DNA of 64,000 nt from Brachypalpus laphriformis. Lineage: Eukaryota; Arthropoda; Insecta; Diptera; Syrphidae. Positions 43,798-55,789 of this stretch are shown here, piece after piece. Each line of letters opens with the position of its first letter. The stretch's first letter is position 1. The stretch lies in the NCBI GenBank assembly GCA_945910035.1, contig OX246756.1:50865808-50929807 (forward strand). The letters are read 5' to 3'. The notes under the pieces were generated by a model. That model was not told the origin of the DNA and searched no databases. It saw nothing but the letters and a program-made list of their open reading frames with translations. Both the position numbers and the translations under genes were made by a program.

Positions 43798-44199
43798 ATA
43801 TGACTTCACTTATGATTTTCATGGTTTTCGGACGTTTCTTTTGATGAGCCGTAGATCTAAACGGTTTGTTTTTGTTTTTTCCACTCGCATACCGTTTGCT
43901 AATTGCCGCTTAACTTTTCCCGCAAATAACATCGTTTTATTCGGTGTTTTCGTTCTGTTAACCGGCGATCAATCGGTTTACATAGCCTTACATTGTGTTG
44001 GTGACTTTTAATAAACTGTGCATAAACCGTATACACATACTTATAGCGTCTTGACATTGACAGCTGTCATCGGCTAAGGCTTGGCATTTGATCTGCGCTG
44101 CATTAACATCAGTGTCGGTATACAGTCTTGATAACACAGTGCTTTAGGCCCTGTCTGTACTTTCAAACATTTAAAAAATCGATTATTATTATTATCTTA
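43798..44199. other. No gene seen between repeat block and CR1-group LINE
   Basis: T-rich sequence that may contain the 5' leader of the LINE starting near 44200. Nothing else is recognisable. Confidence 0.35.
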
Positions 44200-44241
44200 T
44201 TTTTATTTTTTTTTAATTGCTTTTAATTAAATTGCTTTAAA

Positions 44242-45197
44242 ATGGATATCGGTTGTGCTGAATGCGAAAAAGCATATAGTTCTAATGACATTTATATATC
44301 CTGCGACGGTTGTCTCAAACTGTTCCACACTAAATGCGTTAGTCTGTCTGCCAGGACTGGAGATTACTTGCGAAGTACTACCCCTAATGGTCTTCAGTGG
44401 TTCTATGTGAGATGCAGAAAGTTCTCTACGTCTTCGCTTTTGAGATTGCTTGCCGACTGTAGAGCGCCAGCTAGGCACATTTTAACTGAACTCGATCGTC
44501 TACAGTCATTATGTAAGGAGCATCTATCCAACTGCGATAAACTGTACGATCTCGCTTGTCGCAATGAAGCTGCGCCAAACGAGGGGAAACCTACCAATCC
44601 CAAAAATCTCGCCAAATCAAAAAAAAAAGGAAGGACTTGGCGATTTTAACTGCTGTAGACCCCTGGACTTATTTGCTGCCTAGTCCGCTAGTTGCTGATA
44701 TTCCTGCTGTGGATTTAATTGTACCAGTCGATGATCCTTCTGAGAGCACTTAACTAACTCCAGTTCCTGTGGGGAATATATCCATCTCTGCCCCAGTTTC
44801 ACCTATCCTGCCTGCAGTCAATTCTCCGGGTCTTCCTCCAACATCCGTCAATTTAGTTGTGGTAAATAAGCCCGTTCGAAAATCTATTTTCGTCTCGAGG
44901 CTGTCTTCTGCTACCACTGTGGATGACGTAATAAATTTCATCAGAAGTAAAATTTCCTCGCCTGGGCCTGTCATCAAATGCTTCAAATTTAGCTTCAATG
45001 TTGTTTCCACCGGATGGCTTCTTCGACCTGCTGCTCTCTAAAGATTTCTGGCCTGATGGGACACTGGTTCATGAATTTGTTCCGAAGGAAAGAAACGCTT
45101 CGCTGAATTTTCCTTCTATGCCTGCTGCTGCTATTTCTGCTGCTATGCCTACTTCAGTTTTGTCAGCTGCTCATCCAAAAACGATTAGTTCTTCCTA
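44242..45197 (+). pseudogene. CR1-group LINE ORF1 with PHD-type finger
   Basis: PHD-like finger at residues 4-55 (CAECEKAY, CDGCLKLFHTKC, then a last pair altered to RCRKF in place of C-x2-C). A coiled segment (RLQSLCKEHLSNCDKLYDL) follows. The first frame stops at 44649 after a frameshift in an A-run near 44620. The next frame runs through a stop near 44752 to the RNA-binding domain (SIFVSRLSSATTVDDVINFI). After another shift near 44990 the conserved C-terminal words DFWPDGTLVHEFVPK appear. The protein likely packaged the LINE RNA. Confidence 0.75.
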
Positions 45198-45239
45198 ATA
45201 CGAGATCCAAAGTCTCTGATGTTGCTGCTGTTCTACCTC

Positions 45240-48175
45240 AACTGTCATCGTCATCATCATCACCTAAATCACCTTGTCTTAATGAAAGTAATCTGTATTT
45301 ATTTTACCAAAATTTCGGTGGTTGTAAGTCCAAACTTAAATTTATTTACTTATTTTTTTCTTCTTGCTTGTATGACATAGTTATTTTAACCGAGACTTGG
45401 TTAACTGATAATCAATTAACCACTGAATTGTTTAATGCTAATAACTACACTGTGTTTAGGATAGATCGTAACCTACCTTTGTCAGGTAAAGATACTGGCG
45501 GTGGAGTGTTGATTGCAATTCGTTCTTCCTTATCATGCAGATTGATCGAATTGAAATCAGACTCTTCATCTTCAGTTTCTGATGTAGATGTTGATCAATT
45601 ATTAGTCAGTATAAAGTTAGATGGTGAATTAGAATTAATGTTAATGGTTAGCTACATTCCACCTAAGAGCTAACTTCAACTTTATGATTTACATCTAAAC
45701 AATTGTGGTTTCATTTTAGATAACCTTAATTGCTCTCAGTATGTTTTATGTATCGGTGACTTTAATTTAGGTGACATCAATTGGATTTTTGATTCAGACG
45801 ATAAATGCCTAATTCCTTTTAATGTTACCACTCAAGTTGAAGCATCTGTAATTGATTTTTTCAGTCACTGTGATCTTATTCAAGTCAATAATAATCGCAA
45901 TAACCTCAATCGTTTACTTGAACTAGTGTTTGTTGATAGAGAATTTAATATTAGTGTCGATCCATCTATCCATCCCTATCATTAAAATCTCTCTCCACCA
46001 TTTTGCTTTAGATGCTAAAATTAGTTTCTCTAGTTACTTAAAATATAAAATGTCAAAAAATTGTACTATTTATTATTACAAAAATGCTAACTTTGATGCA
46101 ATGTGCGAATACTTGTCTACTGTGCCATGGGATACCACTTTGGTCTCCTCTTGTTTAAATAACGTTTATGAATCCTTTCTTTCCTTTTTAAATTGCGCGA
46201 TTAATCAATTTGTACCTAAAAGGAGTATTAGATGTAACTCCAATCCTATATGGTTCAACAAAAGGCTATCTAATCTAAAGAATAAAAAAATAAAGCTTAT
46301 AAACTTTATAGGAGTAACAGGGAGAATTTAGAGTTTCGCGATTGTTATTTAGCTCGTCAGCGCGAATTTGATTCGCTCAATAAATTCTTATATCGTGACT
46401 ACGTTTTGTCAGCCGAATCAAGATTGAAAAGCGACAGCAAATATTTTTGGAGCTATATAAATAGCAAGCGTAAGACTAATGGATATCCGAATTGTATGAG
46501 CTACTCAGGAGCAACTACTACTGATGTATCCACAATCTGTAATATGTTTGCCACTTACTTTAAATCTGTTTATTCATCCGTTTCTCCCTCTTCCGAAGAC
46601 TTACCAAATGTGTCTGAAATCTTTGATTTAGGTTCACTTAATGTTGATGTCATGGAGGTGGAGAAGGCGTTATCATTATTAGACTTCAATAAAAAAGAGG
46701 GACCGGATGGCATTCCACCCTTACTGCTTAAGAGTTGTGCTAGCGCAAAAGCTAAGCCGTTGACTCACATTTCAATATGTCTCTCTCTAATGGCGACTTT
46801 TTAAACGAGTGGAAGGTATCCTTTATATCACCAATTTTCAAATCTGGCTCCAAACAAGATGTTACAAATTATAGACCTGTCTGTAAACTTTCAACTATTC
46901 CTAAGTTATTCGAAAAAATTATTTATAATAAACTTTATTTCCTTGTTAAAGAATACATTTCCGTTTATCAACATGGGTTTGTCTCCGGTAAATCCACGAC
47001 TACAAACTTGTCTATTCTGACAAACTTCATAGTCACAGGTTTTGAAAAAAGGTTGCAAACCGATATTATCTTTATGGACCTTGCCAATGCCTTTGATAGG
47101 GTGAACCATACGGTCTTGTTGCATAAGTTATCTTGTATGGGTTTTCATACTAATATTTTGAAATGGATTAGGTCTTACCTGACTAACAGAATGCAATATG
47201 TGAAAATCGATCAGTGCCTGTCGACTCTTACTACTGTTACATCTGGCGTTCCCCAAGGCAGTCATTTAGGACCTTTACTTTTTCTAGTTTTTATCAATGA
47301 TATCCCTCTAATTTTTAAACATTCACTCTGCCTTCTGTTTGCTGATGACTTAAAGCTGTATCGTTTGGTAGCTTCCGTACGCGATTGTGTACTTCTTAAC
47401 GAGGACTTAACGAGACTAGTTGATTGGTGCAATATTAACTTTCTACATCTGAACATAGCAAAATGCGAATCATTCTCTTGTTCCAGACATTTAAATCCTA
47501 TTATATTTAACTATAGCATTCACAATGTATGCCTTTACAGAGTAGATCGTAAAAAAGATCTTGGTGTAATTTTAGATATAAAGCTTACGTTCTCACTCCA
47601 CATCGATTATGTAATAAGCAAAGCAAATTCTATGCTTGGCTTTATCAAAAGAAATGCAAATAAGTTTTCTGATCCCTACTCATTGAAATCGCTGTTTATT
47701 TCTATGGTTAGATCTGTTCCGGAGTACTGTAGCTCTGTTTGGTTCCCATACTATATTGTTGCATCAGAAAGGATAGAAAGGATTCAAAGAAAATTCACTA
47801 GATATGCTATTTATAAATTAAACTGGCCTATAGAGATGCCTGCCTATAATGCTAAGTGTTTATTAATTGGACTAGTGTCTCTTGAGAAAAGACGTTAATA
47901 TTTTTCTATTATGTTTATCCGTGATCTTTTAACCTATCATATTAAATGCCCTCCGTTACTTCAACTTATTAATTTGCACTGTCCATCGAGAATGTTGCGT
48001 GAACAGTTATTTATTCGAGCAGCTTCATCGCTCTAACTATAGTCGTAATGAACCATTATCGCGTTGCATCAGTGAAGCTAATTCAATTTGTTCTGAAGTA
48101 GACTTTTTCGGTAATTGTACGCGTGACACTTTCAAATCTAGAATTCTTTGTTTGCTTGCCAATCAAACAATATAA
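45240..48175 (+). pseudogene. CR1-group LINE ORF2: endonuclease and RT
   Basis: Endonuclease: FYQNFGGCKSKL near 45304, DIVILTETWLTDNQ (catalytic Glu), DTGGGVLIAI, a stop at 45671, then CIGDFNLGDINW. The SDH end is lost around 45960. The linker 45990-46330 and 46406-46800 lies in shifted frames. RT is open from 46777 to 47898: NYRPVCKLSTIPKLFEKI, QHGFVSGKSTTTNL, IIFMDLANAFDRVNHT, SGVPQGSHLGPLLF, CLLFADDLKLYRL (catalytic FADD), KKDLGVILDIKLTF. The C-terminal tail continues past the stop at 47898 to about 48175 with one further frameshift. The RT catalytic residues are intact, but the ORF as a whole is dead. Confidence 0.82.
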
Positions 48176-48349
48176 CCTATTTTTCATCAATTTTTTATAC
48201 GTGTTTATTTTTTATTTTATTCTTTACTGATAGCAAGCTTTTGTTTATATTAATTAAAATAGTTATTGTACATATTTAGTTGTATTATCATTTTAATTAT
48301 ACTTATAGTCTATAAGAGATATATGTACTCTAATTGATGAACAAATGAA

Positions 48350-49442
48350 ATGAACGTTCCAAAAACATCGCAAGACAGGAGGGGCAGGCCTTTAAACGCC
48401 TGGATCACACATACATATGCGACGGCACCAGCATTTGATTGGCCTTAGTAACCCAGTGATCCAAAATCGGAAGGCCTGCCAATATTTTCTGATGTCAAAT
48501 CGGCGAACCCTACAGGAGAAATGCGGTGAAGTGGCATGGTTATGATCCCTTGTTTTCGGATTATAACTTCGCCGAAATAAGAAGAAGAAGAAGAGATTCA
48601 TCAATTCTGGTTACTTCACACATACCACCTTGATCAAAAAGTTGCCGGAATTTATTCAGAAAATTAAAAATACAAGTTTATTCATCTAAATCTATATTGT
48701 CCCCTTCAAAGTAATCCCCATCGACTGCAACACACTTATGCTAGCGCTTGATCCAATCTTCGAAACATTTTTTATATTCGGTTTTCGGTATGTCCATCAG
48801 TGCTTCCTGCGATTTTTCCATTACTTCCTCTCGGCTGCTGAAACGCGTTCCCCGTAATAGTTTTTTAGCTCGATTGAACAGAAAGAAGTCACAGGGAGCC
48901 AAATCAGGTGAATTCGGTGGCTTTTGGATGGTATTTGTTGCATTTCTCGTCAAAAAATTACGAATAATGATGGCACTGTGCGACGGTGCGTTATCATGGT
49001 GCAAAATCCACGAGTTTTCTGCCCACAATTCTGGTCTGGTAAAAAATCGCCAACACACACAGAGATAGATGTACTCTTGGCTACGTAACTTCTGCAAATG
49101 TCAAGCTATGATGCTAAGATTTAGAGGGAATATCAACAACAGATGTACCAACTTAACAAAGAAAACAGAACTCAAATCGGAACGATGGGAGCGCCACACG
49201 GTTTTTATTCTGGGAACTTTCTGATCAAGGTGGTAGTACCATTTTTTATATGGCAGAGTTGTTACTACGGTCACAACTCAATCTGGAGGGTTAGACTTTT
49301 GATTTCAACCCTTAAAAGTCGGATACACCAATTCCAGTAACACACTTACACATAAAAGGAGCTAATATAAGGACGTTATCGTTAGTTTGAAATTTTCTAT
49401 ATTAATGAAGAAAAAAACTTCTAACGATACTAGATACTGTAG
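48350..49442 (+). repeat. Duplicated 480-bp block, copy 2 (with mariner)
   Basis: Same block as 43320-43797: family C 3' end with its GAA tail at 48580-48596, then the same flank, interrupted at 48623 by a mariner and resuming at 49234. Similarity ends at ctagatactgt in both copies. Confidence 0.8.
48625..49233 (-). mobile_element. Internally deleted mariner (DD34D), with TA duplication
   Basis: A 609-bp element flanked by TA (48623-48624, 49234-49235). The terminal inverted repeats begin CCACCTTGATCAAAAAGTT (left) and CCACCTTGATCAGAAAGTT (right, reversed). The minus strand encodes only the C-terminal part of a mariner transposase: ILHHDNAPSHSA (second Asp), SPDLAPCDFFLF (third Asp, 34 residues later), ending in FEDWIKR and a short tail. 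The N-terminal domain and first Asp are deleted, so it could move only with help from another element. The paralogous empty site is at 43592-43593. Confidence 0.92.
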
Positions 49443-49771
49443 TCTATTCCGACTGACATCTAAAGAGAATGAGTACCAAAAAGTTGCAGAGTCCTTCAAC
49501 GTTCGGCAGTAGTATCTTGACGACTAATATATTCCAAAGAAACACTCCCCATTAAGGTAGTGCTGCTACTAACAAACATTTGAGCAAATTTACATCAAAC
49601 CAATCCACGTTCTGAAAATTCCTTCTTAATTTCCTTCCATAAAATGTTCAAAATCAAAGCTCAAGATGTACGAGTACAATTCCATCCTCGGAAAAGAAAC
49701 AATACTTTGACAAGGGAAGTACTCTGGCGTATCCTTGCTTCGAGATAGGTCTCAGACGTAGGGTCTTCAAT
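49443..49771. other. No gene seen
   Basis: AT-rich sequence between the repeat block and a SINE. It may include a decayed LOA fragment, not demonstrable. Confidence 0.3.
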
Positions 49772-49779
49772 TGCTCTCA

Positions 49780-50015
49780 TGTTTTTTTTTTTATTTTTAT
49801 TTTTTTTTTAATAAAAACGAAACCGAGCACTTAGACTCTGGTCCATTGTACTACCAGACAGGAAACTTTATTTGATGCAGTGGCTGGAAGAACTTCGATG
49901 TAACTCGCTTTCCTTTATACTCGGGTGGCTGACGATTGCTGTCCCCCGCTGGGGCTTGAACCTGCACACATCGGTTAACAAGCAAACGCACTACCCATTG
50001 CACCACTGCCACCCG
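49780..50015 (-). repeat. tRNA-derived SINE with 8-bp target-site duplication
   Basis: TGCTCTCA occurs at 49772-49779 and 50016-50023. On the minus strand the head has an A-box-like tggtgcaatgggtagtgc and B-box ggttcaagcccc. The body ends with tggtagtacaatggaccaga and an A-rich tail (plus-strand T-runs 49782-49812). Copies of the same body are at 58555-58735 (plus) and 63283-63425 (minus). Confidence 0.85.
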
Positions 50016-50109
50016 TGCTCTCAAGTTGATCTTCTGATAGTTAAATGTGATGTGTCTTATGATTTGTCCTGTCATAGTTCTGCAATCCTTCCTATTTGAA
50101 TTCAGAAGG

Positions 50110-51187
50110 GAATTTTCAGGGCACAAAATCTTGGTGGTTAAGCAGGAAACAAGAATTATTTCTTCAACGCAAGGAGATGTAACCATCCGGAGAAGGGTCT
50201 GCAGAGGAACACCCCAAGGTGGAGTTCTGTCCCCGCTAATATAGCTGCTTGTAATGGATGAGATCTTGGTAATACTGAAGGAAAACGGCTTCAACGTGAC
50301 GGCCTATGCGGACGATGTCGTTATCTTGGTTTCGGGAAAATCTCCTTCAGTCCTAAGCGAAAGGCTCAACTTCGCACTACAACTAGTTGATAACTGGGTC
50401 AGCAGCAAAGGGCTGGGAGTGAATCCCTCCTCAAAGACTGAGGTAGTTCTTTTTGCTAAGAAGAGACCAATTCGTACCTTCAGACCCACAAATATCGGTG
50501 GCATTGAACTAAGTATCTCAAGTTCAGCTCGATATCTGGGCGTTATTCTAGATTCCAAACTGAACTGGAAGGAAAGTATTGCCGAACGCATCAAAAAAGC
50601 AAGCGTAGCTTTCTATTCCTGCAAAAAGGCATTCAGTAATACATGGGGCTTCAAACCAGCTATGGTGTACTGGATACATACGACGGTTGTTGGACCCATT
50701 CTCACATATGGTTCACTAGTATGGTCGACGGTACTTGAAAAGCAATACCATCTTTCAAACCTCACCAAAATCCAGAGGGCGGCGTGCATCGGAATCATGG
50801 GATCAATGAGAACAACACACACAACGGCAATGGAAATCATGCTTAGTTTCCTTACACTTGCCATATACTGTAGCATTCTGGCGGCTAAAACCACTATGAA
50901 ACTGAGAGAAGGCCGAGTGTGGTCATCGAGCCTTCACGGCCATGCCTCCATTTTATCCCGATGGGAGACTACCACTAGATTGACGGAAACTGATCACATG
51001 AACCCGACGCTAGCATTTGAAAGGAGATTCACTACAAGAATTTCTGACAGAATTTACTGGAAGAACCGAATAACCACGAAGAGAACGGAGTTGGCTTTCT
51101 ATACTGACGGTTCTAGGATGGACATTGGCACGGGAACCGGAGTTTATTGCGAACCCCTAGGAATAAACCACTCCTTTAGAATAAACG
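50110..51187 (+). mobile_element. LOA-like LINE, RT to start of RNase H
   Basis: Starts in the RT palm: CRGTPQGGVLSPLI, a TAG at about 50242, then VTAYADDVVILVSGKSP (catalytic YADD), SARYLGVILDSKLNWKE, KIQRAACIGIMGSMRTT. The frame stays open into RNase H (LAFYTDGSRMDIGTG, first Asp) and breaks off at about 51187 (GINHSFRI), where unrelated sequence begins. It is close to the copy at 34093 but not identical. Confidence 0.8.
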
Positions 51188-51568
51188 GGTGGGCAAAATC
51201 GCATCATCACCTCCTCGCGGTGCCCGCTGGATAGCTATCTGATAGTGAACTGACGATGAGCGTATGCTGAGTCTGACGATATATGTGCAGCTGAACACTC
51301 AGACCTGCGTTAGCACATCTGGGTGAACTTCAGCGCGCATATGTCTAACCGGACGAGGCATCTCTTGTTGACCTGATTGGCTGAAATATGCGTCTCAGAA
51401 GTCTAGCAAGAGCTCCTCAGAAGGAGGGCGTGTGGCGGATGAATTTTCTCGATGAAATCAACGGTGACGTCTACAGACCAGCGGATACCTTACCGGAGCT
51501 ACTTCAACATATTTGGAGCTGAGTTCTGTAAGTATTTTCAATACTACGTCAGGGTATTGAAAAAGAGA
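51188..51568. other. No gene seen
   Basis: Sequence between the broken LOA copy and the full-length RTE A copy. GC content is higher than in the surrounding intron. I cannot assign it. Confidence 0.35.
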
Positions 51569-51584
51569 TGGTGGCGGATGAAAT

Positions 51585-54500
51585 CTTAATGGGCCAACGG
51601 CAGCGCTCATATCCCCGAAATGGGTTACTGACATCGGTGTATCCGGCCTCTTGTCCTAGGGATACAAAAAAAAAGGATCTGGCCCTCCAGGTTGGGGGTT
51701 GTGCCGTCGGGTTAACTTCCCTACCACGTAGAAAGCCTTTGGTTACGAAGCAACCAACAGCCTTGGATACGTATGGTATTACTGTTGACGACCCAAGCAA
51801 ACGTAAAAAGGACAACGATCTTCGTGTCTGCACATGGAATGTTAGGTCCCTCTACAAACCACGTGCAGCCGAACAACTTGCGAAGGCCCTAGAGTGTCTT
51901 AAAGCAGACATTACCACCATCAAGAGATCCCAAGAGATGGGATGGGCCGGGCAAAAGGAGTATGAAAAACTGCGACATCTACTACGGCGATTGCTACAGA
52001 CAAAAAGGACAGCGTCTATTCGGGTGCGGATATGTCATTGGAGACAGACTTAGGCAAGAAGTCTTGAGTTTCCGGCATGTGAACGAGCGTCTCATGACTA
52101 TCCGCATCAAGGCCAAATTTGCCAACATTAGCCTAATATGCGACCAAGGACGACTTCTACCAGCTCTTGGACAAGACATATGAGCAATGCCATAGCCACG
52201 ACGTTAAAATTATCCTAGGTGATTTTAACGCAAAGCTAGGAAGAGAGGAAGTCTTTAGTAGCGTGGTTGGAAAACACAGCCTGCACGACATCACATCCGA
52301 CAATGGACTCAGGCCAGTCGACTTTGCAGCGAGGCGAAACTTTGTCGTAGCTAGTACGCGGTTCCCACGTCTCGACATTCACAAGGGAACATTACTCTCC
52401 TTTGATCGAAAAACTGTCAACCAAATCAATCACACCGCGATCGACGCAAGGTTCTCTTCCAGTATTCTGTATGTCCGGACTTTCCGAGGAGCCAACGTGG
52501 ACTCGGATCACTACCTAGTTGTAGCCAAAATACGGATGCGGATACCCAGAACGGAGCGAAATCAACGAAATACTGTGAGGAAATTTGACGTCGGGTGGCT
52601 ACAATCACAAGACACTGCCAAAACCTTTGCCGATCAAGTTTCTTCTAATCTTAATCTAAGTCCTATGCCGCCAGCAGCAAATGCGGAAGACCAGTGGCAG
52701 CGTTGCCAATAAGCCATCAGAGATGCCCCCTCTGATGTTCTGGGTGTCTCTCGGCCACCACAATGAAACTCCTGGTTTGATGAGGAATGCCGGCAAGCAC
52801 ATGCAGCTAAACAAGAGGTGTACAAAGCGGCGCTACATAGAAGGACTAGAGCTGCTTACGAGCTCTACGGGCGCAGGAGAAAAGAGGAACATCGTCTTCT
52901 CAGGAAGAAGAAAAACGAGCTCGATCGATGAGATTGAGAGACTTTATTGCAGGAATTATGTTCGAAAATTTTACCAAAAGGTAAAAATAACATGCCAGAG
53001 TTTCAAAGCCAGAACAGAAGCATGCAGGGACGAAAATGGTAATATAGTGGTAGAATCGCAGTCGGTACTGAGGATATGGAAGGAACACTTCTGCAGACTC
53101 TTAAACGACAATGATGACCAATACTCCGCTGTCAGGCAGAATGAACCATTCAACAGTGACGATGGCAGTCAAGATTTCCGTCAACCCGATCAGAATAAAG
53201 TGAGGATAGCGATATCTAAATTCAAACCCAACAAAGCTGCTGGAGCCGACGGCATTGCCGCTGAACTTTTCAAGGCAGGAGGAGATGAGTTGGTAAGCAG
53301 CATGCACCAGCTCATCTTTAAAATCTGGTCGGACGAAAGTATGCCCGATGAATGGAACATCAGCATCGTTTGCCTAATCCTGAAGAAAGGAGACCCTCTG
53401 AACTGCGCCAACTACAGAGGTATAAGTCTCCTCAATATCGCATATAAGATCCTGTCTGCCTAAAACCGATCGTCAACAACCTGATAGGTCCTTATCAGTG
53501 CGGTTTCAGGCCGGGAAAGTCCACCATTGACCAAATATTCACACTACGGCAGATCTTGGAAAAAACCCATGAATATAAAATCGATACGCACCACCTTTTC
53601 ATCGATTTCAAAGTTGCCTATAATAGCGTGTATAGAGACGAGTTATACAGAGCCATGTCTAGTCTTGGCATCCCTGCCAAGCTCGTCCGTTTGTGCAGGA
53701 TGACGTTGGAGAACTCTCGCTGCTCCATCAAAGTCGGTAAGAACATCACCGAACCGTTCGATGTCAGGAAAGGTGTTAGACAAGGTGATGCGCTATCATG
53801 CGATCTCTTTAACATAGTAGTTGAGAGAATTGTACGAAACTCACAAGCCAACACCGGAGGTACAATATTCTTCAAGTCTGTACAACTACTCGCTTATGCC
53901 AATGACATTGACATAATCGGAAGAGCTCAGCGGGCCGTCAATGGGGCATTTACGAGTATTGAGCTTGAGGCAGCAAAGATGGGTTTAGCGGTCAATGAAA
54001 GCAAAACAAAATATATGCTGTCTACAAAAAAGGACACCCAACATCGATGTCTTGGACAGAACGCCACAATAGACAGATATAATTTTGAGGTAGTAAAGGA
54101 TTTTGTCTACCTAGGCTCTATGGTGAACTCCGCAAATGACATCAGTAGGGAGATCACACGAAGAATTACTCTTGCCAATCGTTGTGTCTATGGGCTAAAA
54201 CGGCAATTGAGTAGCATAGCCCTATCTCGAACTACTAAGGTAACTCTTTATAAGACATTAATCATCCCAGTCCTGCTGTATGGCGCAGATGCATGGGCTT
54301 TGACAAAACCGGATGAGGATGCCCTTGGTTATTTCGAGAGAAAAGTTCTTCGAGCGATCTTTGGTCCCGTCTGCATAGACGGTGAGTGGAGGCGAAGGTA
54401 CAATGCCGAACTGTACTGTACTGTACAAGGACATCGACTAAGCCAGAAGAGTTCACATACAGCGACTAAGATGGCTGGGTCATTTGGAGCGGATGGAGCC

Positions 54501-54738
54501 CAACGTTCCCGCTAAGAAAGTCTTCGAATCCACCCCGGATGGACGACGCAGTAGAGGACGACCTCGCGGTAGGTGGCGCAAACAAGTGGAGGGGGACCTC
54601 AACCAACTTGGCGTGCGCAACTGGAGGCAGCTAGCTCGTAACCGCGCTGGCTGGAGAGGTTTGTTGGTTGAGGCCCAGGTCCACCCCGGACTATGAGTAA
54701 GATTTCCCCAAAGTAAAACGATAAAAGTAAAGCAAATC
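51585..54738 (+). mobile_element. RTE-like LINE, family A copy 3, apparently full length
   Basis: Flanked by tggtggcggatgaaat (51569-51584) and tggtggtggatgaaat (54739-54754), one mismatch. Its 3.15 kb is a usual RTE length. Endonuclease: LRVCTWNVRSLYKPRA near 51820, IILGDFNAKLGREEV, DSDHYLVVAKIRMR; the motif NQIDHIAI of copy 2 is NQINHTAI here. RT: KKGDPLNCANYRGISLLN, a small deletion at 53460, HLFIDFKVAYNSVYRD, VRQGDALSCDLFN. The catalytic box is LLAYANDIDIIG, with the second-last Asp changed to Asn, so RT is dead. Frameshifts lie near 52050, 52150, 52690, 53460 and 54415. The 3' end is a GC-rich stretch, then gagtaag and an A-rich run. Confidence 0.85.
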
Positions 54739-54754
54739 TGGTGGTGGATGAAAT

Positions 54755-55789
54755 GCGCTCGCATATGATTATCTATTACATGAAACTAGCAATAAATATT
54801 TTTATATTTCCGAAACTGGTTATGCCAGCTACAACAAACCTTTGTTTGTAGACATTTTAAAATTAAATTCTAAAGAATGGCAATATAAACGCTATTGTGT
54901 GCACGCTAAAGCACTTTTTCACATTTCATTTAGAAATTAATGTCCGCAAACTTTGCTCATCCCTTTTTCATTGTTAAATAATCCACCTCCCATAAAACAA
55001 CTCCACTTAAGAACTTTCCTTGAAGATCCTTCGAAAAAAAAGTACTTCTTTCTAAACACAAATCACCAATTATACCCCCGGTCCAGTCCATAACTTTTTA
55101 TTACTAGGACACGCAGTGATTTACACTACAACCCCGCAAAAAAAACTCCACAAAACATCTATAACTTCTTAATGCGAACATACTGCCAGTCCTGTCCACC
55201 ACCACACGTATTTCACTAGAAAAGCCTACCCCTACATCATTCCACTAGAGACCGCTCCCCCTAAGAATAAACCCCGAATGATTTATCATCATTTAACGCG
55301 CGCGGTTGCTCCACTCGAATTTCTGTAATTAAATAGAGAAAACCTATAGAGGGTGTGTGGTTGTAGCATAGCAAAACATTTGTGTCCTAATACCACTTCA
55401 ACGGGGGCCATTTATCCTTGCCGTGGTGTAATCGAGTGCAAGGCATTAATATTTGCACATGAAATCTCGGAGCATAATTCGGGGAAGGATCCCTCTATGT
55501 TCGAAGCCTAGTTGAGGCGTGGAACGGGAGCGCCCCAGATACATTGCAGGCACAGCTATTAATTTGTGTTCCATTCAAGGGTCATTAATGTTCCGTCCCC
55601 CATTCTACGAGTACGTTCCATCTATCTCGGGGAATAAATTAAGTGTGGGTTGCAACTCCTCGTATTATCCTGATGCTCATCCACCTGCAACTGTCTAATA
55701 CGCTTTCAATAATCCTTGCTATTATTTCTCCCTCTCTCTCGTTCTTCTTTCATATGTGTTTAACCATGTGTGTTCTCATTCTAATGCAG
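54755..55789. other. Dscam intron, no repeat or gene recognised
   Basis: No coding signal. A pyrimidine-rich tract (about 55725-55760) and an AG at 55788-55789 precede the exon. Confidence 0.45.

Larger units (their letters stand above)
44200..48345 (+). mobile_element. CR1-group LINE, near full length, decayed
   Basis: Plus-strand element with PHD-finger ORF1 (44242-45197) and EN-RT ORF2 (about 45240-48175). Its 3' end near 48345 is marked by short repeats (aaatgaaatgaa). It lies between two copies of a 480-bp repeat. The RT (SGVPQGSHLGPLLFLVFIND, LLFADDLKLYRL) differs from the CR1-group element at 1-3590, so these are two families. Confidence 0.8.

Noticed and set aside
44227..44478. Minus-strand frame at the start of the CR1-group LINE
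   Set aside because: Antisense of the PHD finger of ORF1; no similarity of its own.
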